The notes: generated from the letters alone by a model not told the origin. 64,000 nucleotides of DNA from Butyrivibrio sp. AC2005 (GCF_000424145.1 NZ_AUJI01000010.1:1-64000), one strand, 5' to 3'. Counted from the stretch's first letter, positions 7,001 to 16,225 are shown. A program made the numbers and translations.

Positions 7001-8077
7001 ATGAAAAGGTTAATTACTAAAAAACTGGTTCCCGGCATGATCTTGTCGGACAATGTATATGCTCATGATAACAATCAGCTCATATTGCCCAAAGGATGTG
7101 TACTGGATAATCAGGCAATTACCAAGCTATCTTTTTATTCTGTCCTGAATGTGCTTGTAGAAGACCCTCCGGAAGAGATGATTTCCCCTCAGGACAACAG
7201 CCGTTCTTATGCTGCAAGACTTCGTCAGACACAGGAATTCATCGAATTTAAACAGGACTTCGAGGACTGCGCATCTAAATTCAAGGCAGGAATAGGAGAT
7301 CTTATAAATAACAAAGAACATTTTGACATTGATTCCATCATCTCACCAATTTACACTCTGGTTCACAAGAGTAACAGTTCTTCCAATTTGTTTGATATGC
7401 TCCATAGCCTGAGATCTTATGACGATGCAACTTATGTTCATTGCATAAGCGTCGCTATGATATGCAATATTCTAGGACAATGGCTGAAGATGAGTGAAGA
7501 TGATATTTTAATACTTACCGAAGCCGGACTGCTTCATGACATTGGTAAATTGCTCATTCCCAACGAAATAATCACCAAGCCATCCGGTCTGAGCTCTGAT
7601 GAATATTCCGTTGTTCAGACTCACCCTGCACAGGGATTTATGATACTTACGGATTTAAATCTCAGTGACCATGTAAAAAATGCTGCTCTTATGCATCACG
7701 AGCGCTGTGACGGGACAGGTTATCCCGCCCACTTAAAAGGGCCCCAGATAGATTTCTTTGCAAAATGTGTATCCATTGCAGATGTTTATGATGCAATGAC
7801 CTCTGCGCGTGTATACAGGGATCCCTTATGTCCTTTTATTGCAATTGAGATGTTTGAATCAGAGGGATTACGAAAATACGATACAAATGCCATAATGACC
7901 TTCTTACAGAATATTGTTAACACATATCTTCTTAACCGAGTCAGACTTAATGACGGTCGTGAAGGTGAAATAATTTTTATAAATCGTAATCATCTGTCCA
8001 AGCCGACAATAAAAATTGATAACGATTATCTGGACCTCTCACAGTACACGAATCTGTTTATTGAAGAGCTCCTGTAA
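7001..8077 (+). CDS. HD-GYP domain protein (predicted cyclic-di-GMP phosphodiesterase)
   Basis: 358 residues. The N-terminus (KKLVPGMILSDNVY, LILPKGCVL) is the small beta domain found in many HD-GYP proteins. The HD-GYP domain occupies about 135-300, with HDIGK (179-183), THP (207-209), HHERCDGTGYP (232-242) and SIADVYDAMTS. All residues needed for metal binding and the GYP signature are present, so activity towards c-di-GMP or a related dinucleotide is likely. There is no receiver or transmembrane segment, so it is cytoplasmic and its input is unknown. Expression seems tied to the leader stem just upstream. A monocistronic unit ended by the 8094-8117 terminator. Confidence 0.93.
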   Translation: MKRLITKKLVPGMILSDNVYAHDNNQLILPKGCVLDNQAITKLSFYSVLNVLVEDPPEEMISPQDNSRSYAARLRQTQEFIEFKQDFEDCASKFKAGIGDLINNKEHFDIDSIISPIYTLVHKSNSSSNLFDMLHSLRSYDDATYVHCISVAMICNILGQWLKMSEDDILILTEAGLLHDIGKLLIPNEIITKPSGLSSDEYSVVQTHPAQGFMILTDLNLSDHVKNAALMHHERCDGTGYPAHLKGPQIDFFAKCVSIADVYDAMTSARVYRDPLCPFIAIEMFESEGLRKYDTNAIMTFLQNIVNTYLLNRVRLNDGREGEIIFINRNHLSKPTIKIDNDYLDLSQYTNLFIEELL

Positions 8078-8093
8078 TATTTTTTGGTAGTAA

Positions 8094-8117
8094 AAAACGC
8101 CGCAAATGCGGCGTTTT
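8094..8117. terminator. Bidirectional intrinsic terminator between the HD-GYP gene and murA
   Basis: AAAACGCCGC, four-base loop AAAT, GCGGCGTTTT: a perfect 10-bp stem with A and T tracts on the two sides, so it can end transcripts arriving from either convergent gene. Confidence 0.93.
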
Positions 8118-8119
8118 AT

Positions 8120-9412
8120 TTATGCAAATCTAAGTTTGAACTTCTGAAGTTCCTTATCAGTGTCTACCTTCTGAATCTGAGCACCGAGCTCACGAAGTTT
8201 CTCATCGAAATCCTCATAACCTCTCTCTATGTATCTGATATCCTCAACAGTTGTGAAGCCCTCTGCAGTAAGTCCTGCTATAACAAGAGCTGCTCCGGCA
8301 CGAAGATCCGGTGCGGCAACATCTGCGCCGGTATACTGATCTACACCCTCAATAATGGCTGTACTTCCCTCAACCTTAATATTAGCACCCATTCTGGTCA
8401 GCTCATCCACATACTTGAAACGATTCTCAAAAAGAGATTCCGTAACAAGACTGATTCCGCTTGCAAGACCAAGAACAACAGTAATCTGCGGCTGCATATC
8501 TGTAGGATATCCGGGATACGGAAGAGTCTTAACATGAACACTCTTAGTACGCTTAGTTGCAACAACACGTACTGCATCATCTGACTCAAGAACCTGACAT
8601 CCCATCTCAATAAGCTTGGCACTTATGGATTCCAAATGCTTAGGTATAACATTCTTAATTGTAACATCACCCTTGGTAGCTGCAGCAGCCATCATAAATG
8701 TTCCTGCTTCTATCTGATCAGGGATAATAGTGTATTCTGTTCCGTGAAGCTTCTCCACACCTCTGATTCTTATTATGTCAGTACCGGCACCCTTTATATC
8801 GGCACCCATACTGTTTAGGAAGTTGGCAAGGTCAACAACATGCGGTTCCTTAGCTGCATTCTCAATAATTGTCTTACCTTCTGCCATAGATGCAGCCATC
8901 ATAATATTGATAGTTGCACCTACGCTGGCTATATCGAGATATATATGGCTTGCAACAAGCTTATCGGCATGTGCGTTGATCATCCCATGCTCGATAACCA
9001 CACTTGCTCCAAGCGCGGTAAATCCCTTAATATGCTGGTCAATAGGTCTGAGTCCTATATTGCAGCCGCCGGGTAAAACAACCTGCGCATTCTTATATTT
9101 TCCAAGGAAAGCACCAAGCATATAATATGATGCTCTGATCTTTTTAATAAATTCGTTCTCTATTCTGTAAGAGCTTACCTGTGATGCATTAATTGTAACA
9201 GAATGGCGGCCTGTTCTCTTGATCAGAACCCCAATGCTCTCCATTGCCTGAAGCATTACATTAGTGTCTGCTTCATCGGGCATATTATCAATATATACAG
9301 TCTCATCCGTCATTGAAGCTGCTGCCAGAATAGCAAGAGCAGCATTCTTCGCACCACCGATTTCGACCTCTCCTACAAGTGGTATACCACCTTTAATTAC
9401 ATATTTTTTCAT
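8120..9412 (-). CDS. murA: UDP-N-acetylglucosamine 1-carboxyvinyltransferase
   Basis: First committed step of peptidoglycan precursor synthesis: transfers enolpyruvate from PEP to UDP-GlcNAc. 430 residues. GGAKNAAL is at 19-26 (Lys22, Asn23) and the active loop PGGCNIGLRPID at 114-125, with Cys117 the fosfomycin target equivalent to Cys115. YPTDMQPQ near residue 310 holds the catalytic Asp. Firmicutes often have two paralogues (MurAA, MurAB/MurZ); I cannot tell which this is. It has its own promoter and terminator. Confidence 0.96.
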   Translation of the reverse strand: MKKYVIKGGIPLVGEVEIGGAKNAALAILAAASMTDETVYIDNMPDEADTNVMLQAMESIGVLIKRTGRHSVTINASQVSSYRIENEFIKKIRASYYMLGAFLGKYKNAQVVLPGGCNIGLRPIDQHIKGFTALGASVVIEHGMINAHADKLVASHIYLDIASVGATINIMMAASMAEGKTIIENAAKEPHVVDLANFLNSMGADIKGAGTDIIRIRGVEKLHGTEYTIIPDQIEAGTFMMAAAATKGDVTIKNVIPKHLESISAKLIEMGCQVLESDDAVRVVATKRTKSVHVKTLPYPGYPTDMQPQITVVLGLASGISLVTESLFENRFKYVDELTRMGANIKVEGSTAIIEGVDQYTGADVAAPDLRAGAALVIAGLTAEGFTTVEDIRYIERGYEDFDEKLRELGAQIQKVDTDKELQKFKLRFA

Positions 9413-9488
9413 AATTTCCTATTTATTCACGCCTTTGTGAATTACCTAGTCGATAAACTTTACTCCCCATAAATCATTAACGGCTTAT

Positions 9489-9517
9489 GTTATACCACAA
9501 ATTAGTACATTTGTAAA
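9489..9517 (-). promoter_or_regulatory. Promoter of murA
   Basis: On the minus strand TTTACA (9512-9517), 17 bases, TATAAC (9489-9494); five of six matches in each box. It gives a 5' leader of about 70 nt. The stop codon of the upstream gene (9529) is only 12 bp away. Confidence 0.7.
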
Positions 9518-9528
9518 ATGGCGCACAA

Positions 9529-11103
9529 TCAATTCAAGTAATTAAGCGGATTTACCTGCGATCCGTTTATCAGTATTTCGAAGTGCAGATGCGCACCTGT
9601 ACTAACTCCGGTATTACCACTAAGGGCAATCTTCTGCCCCTGGGATACGGATTGTCCCGGTTTAACCAAAATTTTGGACAGATGTCCATACCTGGTCTCT
9701 CTTCCATCAGAATGGCTGATATATACAACATATCCATAGCCTCTGCCCCAACCGGCTCTTGTAACAACACCTGCATTTGAAGCCATAACTGCAGTACCTA
9801 CAGGAGTAGCCCAGTCAATTCCCTTGTGGAATGTGCTGGCACCCTTCGTAGGAGCATTTCTTCTTCCAAAGCCTGATGACTGTCTTCCTCCTGAAATCGG
9901 CTTAATATATGTTGGAGGAACCATGGTGCCTCTCTCAACAATTTTGGGAACCGCTTCGTAAGTCACCTCTTCCTTCTGAATGTCGCGACCCGTCTCACTA
10001 TCGTTAATATAGGAAACCTTTGCTACAACCTTTCTGTGTCCCGCAGAAGGTTCCTGCACGACTTCCTGCCTTGTCGTATACCATGAATCATTATCTTTGT
10101 ATATGACATCAGCTTCATAGTCTTCCTCATAGTACTGCTGTGAAGTATATACCACAGAAAGCTCAGGCTCGGGAACCGTTACTATAATTTCATCCCCGGC
10201 CCTTATTGTGGAATTTTCACTTTCTATAGTCTCATTCATAGCTATAAGCTGATCAAGCGGAATGCCGAAATCTTCAGCTATTGTTCCCAGCGTATCCCCG
10301 GACTTAATCTCATAAATCTGGTTTGTTTCCTGGTCCTTCGTTACTTCATCTATAGCAGTAGCTATATCTGTAATCTCGGAAGAAGGCAGATAACTTTCAA
10401 CAACCTCTACCTTATCACCAAAATCTATTGATAACAGGCCAAGTTCATAATCATCAAAGTCTTTCTCTTCCATCAGAGGCTTGATTTCTTTGAAAACGTC
10501 CGAAATAGCAAGGTCGATACCTGCTTCAGGAAGCTTTACTTCCTCGTCCTTTACAGCCTCTTCCACAGATAAAACCTCTGAAGTCAGAACATTAACCTCT
10601 CTGGTGGGGTCCGTTACCAGATCAACCTTATACTTATGCTCTGTATCATATCTGTTAAGTGCCTCATCAAGCAGCTTGAAGACATCGTCCTTACTTGATA
10701 AGTTAACCGAATACTTCTTAATCTTTACGGTATATGATCTCTCAAGTGTGGAAGAAATATTATTTTTTAAAACTTCGAGCATTTTTTGCCTTACAGATTT
10801 CTTTGAATCAACCTGTCCGAACAATACTTCCCTTCCCTCCAGGGTAAGGTCCGCTTTTGCAAGCACCAGTTCTTCACTTCCATCAGCAAGCTTCCGCCTT
10901 GCATCCCGCAAACATTTCTCTGCCGCCTGTTTTGAGCCAAGCGTTCCTACTTCTACTCCATTCAGAGAAACAATAAATATATTATCCCCAGTGTTTTTTA
11001 TGGGCGAAAACACAGGTAATATCAAAATTATCCAGATAGCAATGGCAAGCACAGTACCTTTAATAAAACCAGTCCTTGCCTTCTTATGAACCAAAAATCT
11101 CAT
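9529..11103 (-). CDS. Membrane-anchored M23 peptidase with LysM and G5 domains
   Basis: 524 residues: an N-terminal signal anchor (about 15-33), a 220-residue region of alpha/beta character, a LysM domain (about 262-310, IKSGDTLGTIAEDFGI), a G5 domain (about 335-395, VSYINDSETGRDIQKEEVTY) and a complete lysostaphin-type M23 endopeptidase domain. Zinc ligands are His426 and Asp430 (HKGID) with HLHFE at 505-509, so it should be active on peptidoglycan cross-bridges outside the membrane. This layout is common in Clostridia, where such proteins serve in cell growth or sporulation. It starts 2 bp after the stop of the coiled-coil gene and is probably coupled to it. Confidence 0.92.
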   Translation of the reverse strand: MRFLVHKKARTGFIKGTVLAIAIWIILILPVFSPIKNTGDNIFIVSLNGVEVGTLGSKQAAEKCLRDARRKLADGSEELVLAKADLTLEGREVLFGQVDSKKSVRQKMLEVLKNNISSTLERSYTVKIKKYSVNLSSKDDVFKLLDEALNRYDTEHKYKVDLVTDPTREVNVLTSEVLSVEEAVKDEEVKLPEAGIDLAISDVFKEIKPLMEEKDFDDYELGLLSIDFGDKVEVVESYLPSSEITDIATAIDEVTKDQETNQIYEIKSGDTLGTIAEDFGIPLDQLIAMNETIESENSTIRAGDEIIVTVPEPELSVVYTSQQYYEEDYEADVIYKDNDSWYTTRQEVVQEPSAGHRKVVAKVSYINDSETGRDIQKEEVTYEAVPKIVERGTMVPPTYIKPISGGRQSSGFGRRNAPTKGASTFHKGIDWATPVGTAVMASNAGVVTRAGWGRGYGYVVYISHSDGRETRYGHLSKILVKPGQSVSQGQKIALSGNTGVSTGAHLHFEILINGSQVNPLNYLN

Positions 11104-11105
11104 TA

Positions 11106-11681
11106 TTAAACCAAACCTATTATTTTCAAAATCATCAGTATCAAATTAGCTGCTGACACCAATAGTATCAATACTGTCAGCGGCATTATCCCACGATTCT
11201 TAGCTCTGTTAGCCCTCTGCATGGAATCAAGCTGCCTTACAAGCACCGTAAACTCACTCCTTATGGCTTCCATCTGCTTATTAAGATCTTCTTTTATCTC
11301 GCTGAGTTGCTTTTTTTGTTCATCTGCAACAGATGCCTGTACATTCCTGTATATGCGTACTCCGACATCATGCGTGGTTTCATCACTCTGATTAAGTCTG
11401 TCGCTTAAATTCTCCTTAAGCTCCTTTATAGCCTTATCCAACTCCTGGGCACTTATCTCAGACTCAGCTTTCTCAGTTTTCAAAGTCTTTAGAACATCCT
11501 CAATATCATTAAGTCTGCCTTCCATGATTTTGGCATTTTGACGAAGAACATTTATCTCTTCTTCATACTGTCTGTTCTGTTTTTCCATCTGCTCTCTATG
11601 AGCAGCTTCAGCAGCTGTATTAGCCTTAATCATTTCCTGTGCACTGATTTTTCCTGAAAGGTTACCCATTAAGTTTTCCAT
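11106..11681 (-). CDS. Coiled-coil protein with C-terminal membrane anchor, unknown function
   Basis: 191 residues from the chosen ATG at 11681, which has the ribosome site GGGAGGAACT; an in-frame TTG lies five codons further upstream but would include that site. Residues about 20-155 are almost continuous heptad-like coiled coil rich in Glu, Lys and Gln, and 168-188 form one hydrophobic helix at the very C-terminus, so the coiled coil lies in the cytoplasm (tail-anchored topology). It precedes the M23 peptidase gene and may organise or regulate it; that is inference from position only. Confidence 0.85.
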   Translation of the reverse strand: MENLMGNLSGKISAQEMIKANTAAEAAHREQMEKQNRQYEEEINVLRQNAKIMEGRLNDIEDVLKTLKTEKAESEISAQELDKAIKELKENLSDRLNQSDETTHDVGVRIYRNVQASVADEQKKQLSEIKEDLNKQMEAIRSEFTVLVRQLDSMQRANRAKNRGIMPLTVLILLVSAANLILMILKIIGLV

Positions 11682-11864
11682 AGTTCCTCCCATCAAAGAG
11701 CTTATCTATTGTTAGTGTTTTTTCATTTCGCAGCCAAACTTAGCTTACATCATTTATGCATTTCGCACAATAAAACATTATCTTCTGTTTGTATTTTGTT
11801 TATATTAACCTCTAGTTTAAACTTTGTTAATATTTTATTCACAATTCATTGTTATAATTAGACA

Positions 11865-11988
11865 GAACCAAAGGAAACAAGGTTCATTACGAAGCTCTAA
11901 CAGTAGCTCCGAAAGATAGATAAATTTTTTCATAATAGCCCGGGTGCCGAGAGGTGCCTGGGCACTCCTCATTAATGGGCTGTTTTTG
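11865..11988 (+). ncRNA. Candidate small RNA with its own promoter and terminator
   Basis: This lies in the ~310-bp gene-free stretch 11682-11995. An extended -10 box (TG-T-TATAAT, 11850-11858) would start a transcript near 11865. The RNA could form GAACC/GGTTC near its 5' end and ends in a terminator-like structure: outer stem AGCCC (11937-11941)/GGGCT (11977-11981) followed by GTTTTTG. Inside it, two copies of GGTGCC can compete for the same partner GGGCAC. No reading frame of interest is present and the next gene is convergent, so it would be a free-standing RNA. No -35 box is convincing. On the other strand TTAACA, 17 bases, TAATAT (about 11810-11838) could serve the coiled-coil gene. Confidence 0.35.
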
Positions 11989-11995
11989 AGACTTT

Positions 11996-12634
11996 TCAGT
12001 CCTCCTGCGGCGTTATAGCCTGTATTTCCTCGTTTAATGACAGCATTCTGTCATCCAGTTCCGCCACCATCCTTGCACACTCAAAAAGCTGCGCTTTGAT
12101 ATTGGCAGGCGCTTTAGTCTCGAATTTATACTGTATTTTGTGCTCAAGGCTGGCCCAGAAATCCATCGCTACTGTACGTATCTGGACTTCAACCTTAACC
12201 TCAGCTGTATGATCCGACAGGTAAACAGGAACCGCCACTATCATATGATAGCTGCGATATCCACTGGTCTTTGGATTCATAATATAATCCTTAATATTTA
12301 AAACCTTTATATCCTTCTGATTGCTGATCATGTCGGCAATTCTGTATATATCCGATGTAAATGAGCAGATAATCCTGATTCCGGCTATATCGTTTATATA
12401 CTTCATCATGTTTACCAGCGTTGACTCGTAACCATGCCTTCTTAATTTTTTAACAATACTCTCCGGTGTCTTTATCCTTGATTTTATATGCTCTATAGGA
12501 TTATATCTGTGTACTTCCTGAAACTCGTCATTAAGTATCTCTATCTTGGTATTCATCTGCTTCAGCGCAGAATTATATAAAAGACTTACCTCTTCCCAGC
12601 TCTTAATATCACCATCCTGAAATCTGGACTCCAT
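11996..12634 (-). CDS. Small alarmone synthetase, RelA/SpoT synthetase domain only (RelQ/YjbM-like)
   Basis: 212 residues from the ATG at 12634, preceded by GGGGGGAATC; an alternative upstream start adds five residues. It contains the RelA/SpoT synthetase core without hydrolase, TGS or ACT domains: a basic segment (HIKSRIKTPESIVKKLRR), NDIAGIRIIC with the catalytic region Asp and Arg, TSGYRSYHMIV and VEVQIRTVAMDFWASLEHK with the conserved Glu-Gln-Ile-Arg-Thr. It should make (p)ppGpp from GTP or GDP and ATP. The gene follows a GT2 gene by 22 bp, so it may be transcribed with the polysaccharide locus; the candidate RNA terminator lies just beyond its stop. Confidence 0.92.
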   Translation of the reverse strand: MESRFQDGDIKSWEEVSLLYNSALKQMNTKIEILNDEFQEVHRYNPIEHIKSRIKTPESIVKKLRRHGYESTLVNMMKYINDIAGIRIICSFTSDIYRIADMISNQKDIKVLNIKDYIMNPKTSGYRSYHMIVAVPVYLSDHTAEVKVEVQIRTVAMDFWASLEHKIQYKFETKAPANIKAQLFECARMVAELDDRMLSLNEEIQAITPQED

Positions 12635-12656
12635 AATGATTCCCCCCAAAAATTGT

Positions 12657-13586
12657 TTAATGTTCCCAATATGCCTTATTTAATGAACAGGCCTTTACAA
12701 GCCCTTTAGGAAGGCGCTTGTACCTTCGTCCCATTCTGTACCCCAAAAACCTGAAACCGCACATAACAATATAGTGCGGAATAAGATATGCCTTTCCAAT
12801 ATGTCTAAAATGACTAATGGTGTCTTTAACCATTTTCTTTCCCTCAGATTCCGATTTAATTCCGGAAAAAATCTCCGGATGATCCGTCTGAGATACCCCA
12901 AGATCAAAATTCCTGTGAAACTGCTGCGCACATGAATAATTGTGTGAATGTATTACTCCCGCATCAGGGACATAGCAGATGGCATATCCTTTATACATGG
13001 CATTACCTGCATAAACCATATCCTCGTTGAATATAGCCTTATGCAAAAATCCACCCATCTTATCAAATACATCTCTTCTGTACATGGCACAGACATTTGA
13101 GCAGAAAAAGGTCTTGATTCCGAGCCTGGGGAGATCCTTAATTGTCTTCCTCATAGGGTCAGTAGGATAATTAAATTTCCTGGAGTAGCGTTCTGCCAGA
13201 TTACAATCAGACTTAGGATATTGTCTGGCATAAGCTGCAGCAACCTGTTTATCCTCCAAAGCCTGAACAAGATTGGATATAAGCTGATTATCCCTGGGAA
13301 CAGCATCCTCTGTAATCATCAGGAAAAAATCCGCCTTTGACAAACTAACCCCTAGATTTCTTGTCTCACCATGGTCAAACTCCTTCTTGGTGATATGATG
13401 AACAATGATGTTATCATACTTATTAATAGCATCCATCGCATCCTTCTTTTCAACAAGATATCGTTTCTCGGTATTAACTATTATTATCTTTTCAGGTCGA
13501 AATGCCTGCTTCTCAAGCTCATCTATGAGCATTGAGAGCTCTGACCCCGGTTTATATGTCGGTATTATAACGTCTACTGTATACAT
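12657..13586 (-). CDS. GT2 family glycosyltransferase (rhamnosyltransferase-like)
   Basis: 309 residues. GT-A fold: VDVIIPTYKPGSEL at the N-terminus binds the nucleotide sugar, the variant acidic motif ITEDAVP (around 95-101) replaces DxD, and the GIKTFFCSNVCAMYRRDVFD, FNEDMVYAGNAMYKGY and HSHNYS pieces are like those of rhamnosyltransferases from O-antigen and capsule loci. There are no membrane helices, so it acts on lipid-linked intermediates at the inner face of the membrane. It is the most downstream transferase of the locus, separated from the LCP gene by a terminator. Confidence 0.88.
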   Translation of the reverse strand: MYTVDVIIPTYKPGSELSMLIDELEKQAFRPEKIIIVNTEKRYLVEKKDAMDAINKYDNIIVHHITKKEFDHGETRNLGVSLSKADFFLMITEDAVPRDNQLISNLVQALEDKQVAAAYARQYPKSDCNLAERYSRKFNYPTDPMRKTIKDLPRLGIKTFFCSNVCAMYRRDVFDKMGGFLHKAIFNEDMVYAGNAMYKGYAICYVPDAGVIHSHNYSCAQQFHRNFDLGVSQTDHPEIFSGIKSESEGKKMVKDTISHFRHIGKAYLIPHYIVMCGFRFLGYRMGRRYKRLPKGLVKACSLNKAYWEH

Positions 13587-13607
13587 ATTTATCCTTTAGT
13601 TTATTAG

Positions 13608-13637
13608 AAAATGAAAGCCCCGGCTGATACCGGGGCC
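13608..13637 (-). terminator. Intrinsic terminator after the LCP gene
   Basis: GCCCCGG (13617-13623) pairs with CCGGGGC (13630-13636), loop CTGATA. Read leftward it is followed by CTTTCATTTTCT, an interrupted T-rich tract, so termination may be partial and the GT2 gene beyond may be read through. Confidence 0.75.
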
Positions 13638-13652
13638 AAGCGTCAAAACTAA

Positions 13653-14744
13653 TTACCTGTCAATATACGCATCCGTATCAGCAGCAATCTTCTGACTATA
13701 TTTTTCAACACTGGATGATACCTGATAATCTGTATCCTCAAACAGAAATTCATGAAGCCATTTAACATTAGAAGCAAGATCAACAGGTATTACGCAGCTT
13801 CCCTTCTTTCCGACTGTTCCGGTAGCTCTCATATCTGCTACAGGGAAACCATCGTTGGCTACTACATTATAATTGGTAATATTTCCCAAGAGCTTAACTA
13901 TATCTTCCAGTCCAAGTGATGTATATGTCTCACCAAATATTTTACTTGCAACATCTTCAAGCTCTGAAATATTCTTAGTCTTTGCTTTTTCAAGAATAGC
14001 CATAAGAACTGTTCTCTGTCTCTGAGCTCTCTTGAAGTCATCACCAGCCGTATATCTGATTCGGCAATATGCAGTCGCCTGAAGTCCGTTAAGAGTCTGC
14101 ATTCCTGTCTGTGTTACAGGAGTATACTTCATGTTCAGCTCTTCTGCCATCGTAGACTGATAATTGTTAAGATGAGTAATCTCATTCTCCTCAATATTTA
14201 TATCAACTCCACCGATCTCATCGACAACATCTGTGAGTCCGCCAAAGCCGATAGTTACAAAATCAGTAATATCCATATCCAGATTCATATTGAGCATAGA
14301 AATAGCCTGCTGGGGACCACCTGCCTTGTAAGCGGCATTACACTTCGTATATGTATCATTACTAAGATTAAGGTATGTATCACGATAAACTGAAACCAGT
14401 TTAATATCACCATTAGCATTATTGATTGAGCAAATCATTATGGTATCACTTCTGGTATTCTTATCAAGCTCGCCTTCACGGGAATCAACACCAAAGAGTG
14501 CAATATTGGTATACCCCGTCATCTGCTCATTCTCTTCAACGCCTGTATTAACACTTTCGGCAATCTTCTTCTCATCAAGATTGACCTTGCCAACCTTATC
14601 AACCTTAATTCTTCCAAATAAAGTCCATACTATAAAAAGAAGTATAAGGAGAACTACAATCTCAACACCAAATATTATAAGTGCTCTCTTTGTGTTCTTC
14701 TTCCTGCCTCTTCTGCCTGAGTTTCCACTCCTGCGATTCGACAT
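13653..14744 (-). CDS. LytR-CpsA-Psr (LCP) family cell-wall polysaccharide ligase
   Basis: 363 residues with a basic cytoplasmic tail (1-19), one membrane helix (about 20-42) and an extracellular LCP domain. Signatures include NIALFGVDSREGE, RSDTIMICSI, VSVYRDTYL, GGPQQAISMLN, the VVDEIGGVDI segment and FKRAQRQRTVL with the arginines that hold the polyprenyl pyrophosphate. LCP enzymes move lipid-linked polymer onto peptidoglycan, so this is the probable last step for one glycan of the locus. It has a good ribosome site (AAGGAGA) and its own terminator. Confidence 0.94.
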   Translation of the reverse strand: MSNRRSGNSGRRGRKKNTKRALIIFGVEIVVLLILLFIVWTLFGRIKVDKVGKVNLDEKKIAESVNTGVEENEQMTGYTNIALFGVDSREGELDKNTRSDTIMICSINNANGDIKLVSVYRDTYLNLSNDTYTKCNAAYKAGGPQQAISMLNMNLDMDITDFVTIGFGGLTDVVDEIGGVDINIEENEITHLNNYQSTMAEELNMKYTPVTQTGMQTLNGLQATAYCRIRYTAGDDFKRAQRQRTVLMAILEKAKTKNISELEDVASKIFGETYTSLGLEDIVKLLGNITNYNVVANDGFPVADMRATGTVGKKGSCVIPVDLASNVKWLHEFLFEDTDYQVSSSVEKYSQKIAADTDAYIDR

Positions 14745-14821
14745 ATCATAAATCTCCTTTGATTTTTAGTCTTCACTGCCCTATTTTGCCACAAAAATAA
14801 TAATTATACAAGCAAAAGTCA

Positions 14822-16225
14822 TTAATACGCGTTCTTGTTGATAAACCCGTGGAAAATAGTCCCGATCAATATTCTGAAATCAAATTCCATTGACCAGTTT
14901 TCAATATAATAAATATCGTATTCGATTCGCTTTCTTATGGAAGTGTCACCTCTATAGCCATTTATCTGAGCCCATCCGGTAAGACCGGGTCTGACCTGAT
15001 GTTTAACCATATATCGCGGTATTTCCTGCCTGAATTTCTCAACAAACTGAGGTCTCTCAGGTCTTGGTCCCACAAGCGACATATTCCCAATCAATACATT
15101 AAACAGCTGCGGAAGCTCATCAATGCTGTGTGATCTCAAGAACTTACCAACATTTGTAACTCTGGGGTCATCCTTTGTTGTCCACCCCTTTTTCTCAGAC
15201 TTTTCTGACTGAAGCTTCATGGTTCTAAACTTGTACATCATAAAGCTCTGACCATGAAGTCCCACTCTCTCCTGCTTGAATATAACAGGTCCGGGGCTTG
15301 ATACCTTAACCGCTATCGCGGCAGCGAGCATTGCCGGTGAAAAAATAATAATGGCAATTATTGCACCAATAATATCCACTATACGTTTTACAAGAACATT
15401 AAAACCATTTGTCAATGGTACATATCTTATATTGACAACAGAAAGACCCAAAATATCTTCCGTATATGGATTACTCGGGAAAAGGCTGGTGTAGTCAGGG
15501 ATAAACTTGGTATGAACTCCTGACTTCTCACAGTCATCCACAAGCTCTTCAAGCCTGTCATATCTATCCAGGGGCAGAGTTATGGTAATCTCATCATATT
15601 CATTACTTTCAAGAAGCTCCGGTAATTTGTCTATCTTGGAAATTACCTTTACTCCGTGATAAGTTGTCCCCAGGGGAACCGCATCGTCAAGAATACCGCT
15701 TACAACATATCCCCACTGAGGATTGTTATTTATCCTGCTGATATATCCTTCTGCACTTCTGGAATATCCAATAAGAAGGATATGCTTTAAGTTGTAGCCC
15801 TTTCTTCTTATATATCTCAGGAATCTTCTAAGTAAAACCCTGGACAGACTCATCAGAATCACATTGATAACTGCAAACATCGCTATCATCGTACGCGAGA
15901 AGTCGACCTGCTTAATCATGTACAGAGCAACGTAAAAGCCTATAATTCCAATGACATTAGCCCGAAGGATATTATACAGTTCGTATCTCATCCTCGTGGC
16001 GCGTCTGGGAGTATAGAGGTTTACCATATTGTATAGAACCATATATGCAGGCACCAAAAAATAGAGGGCAGTAAAATATGTCCTCATGGAAAGGTAGCCT
16101 CCCTCCGGCCCTGAAAACGGCGATTCGAATTTCAGATAAAAAGCCAGCATATAGGAACAGGCCACAATTATGCCGTCCCCAGCGACGTGTAGCATGTTCA
16201 GATTTTTCTGATTATCCTTAATCAT
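14822..16225 (-). CDS. Polyprenyl-phosphate sugar-1-phosphate transferase (WbaP/CpsE type)
   Basis: 467 residues. Four N-terminal membrane helices (about 12-130), a CoA-binding-like central domain (about 140-265, ILLIGYSRSAEGYISRI), a fifth hydrophobic segment (about 275-305) and the catalytic bacterial-sugar-transferase domain with KQERVGLHG, YKFRTMK, SIDELPQLFNVL, MSLVGPRPERP and VRPGLTGWAQING. It should load the first sugar phosphate, commonly glucose or galactose, onto undecaprenyl phosphate and so start synthesis of the repeat unit. Donor sugar cannot be read from sequence; pgcA in the same locus favours UDP-glucose. Confidence 0.94.
   Translation of the reverse strand: MIKDNQKNLNMLHVAGDGIIVACSYMLAFYLKFESPFSGPEGGYLSMRTYFTALYFLVPAYMVLYNMVNLYTPRRATRMRYELYNILRANVIGIIGFYVALYMIKQVDFSRTMIAMFAVINVILMSLSRVLLRRFLRYIRRKGYNLKHILLIGYSRSAEGYISRINNNPQWGYVVSGILDDAVPLGTTYHGVKVISKIDKLPELLESNEYDEITITLPLDRYDRLEELVDDCEKSGVHTKFIPDYTSLFPSNPYTEDILGLSVVNIRYVPLTNGFNVLVKRIVDIIGAIIAIIIFSPAMLAAAIAVKVSSPGPVIFKQERVGLHGQSFMMYKFRTMKLQSEKSEKKGWTTKDDPRVTNVGKFLRSHSIDELPQLFNVLIGNMSLVGPRPERPQFVEKFRQEIPRYMVKHQVRPGLTGWAQINGYRGDTSIRKRIEYDIYYIENWSMEFDFRILIGTIFHGFINKNAY

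Noticed and set aside
10481..11089. 202-codon Ser/Thr-rich rightward open frame
   Set aside because: Antisense to the M23 peptidase; the Ser-rich reading is the usual shadow of an acidic coding strand.
11937..11988. ZTP (pfl) riboswitch suggested by GCCTGGGCA in the candidate RNA
   Set aside because: The conserved 5' domain (GTGACTGG-like) is absent and no purine or folate gene follows.
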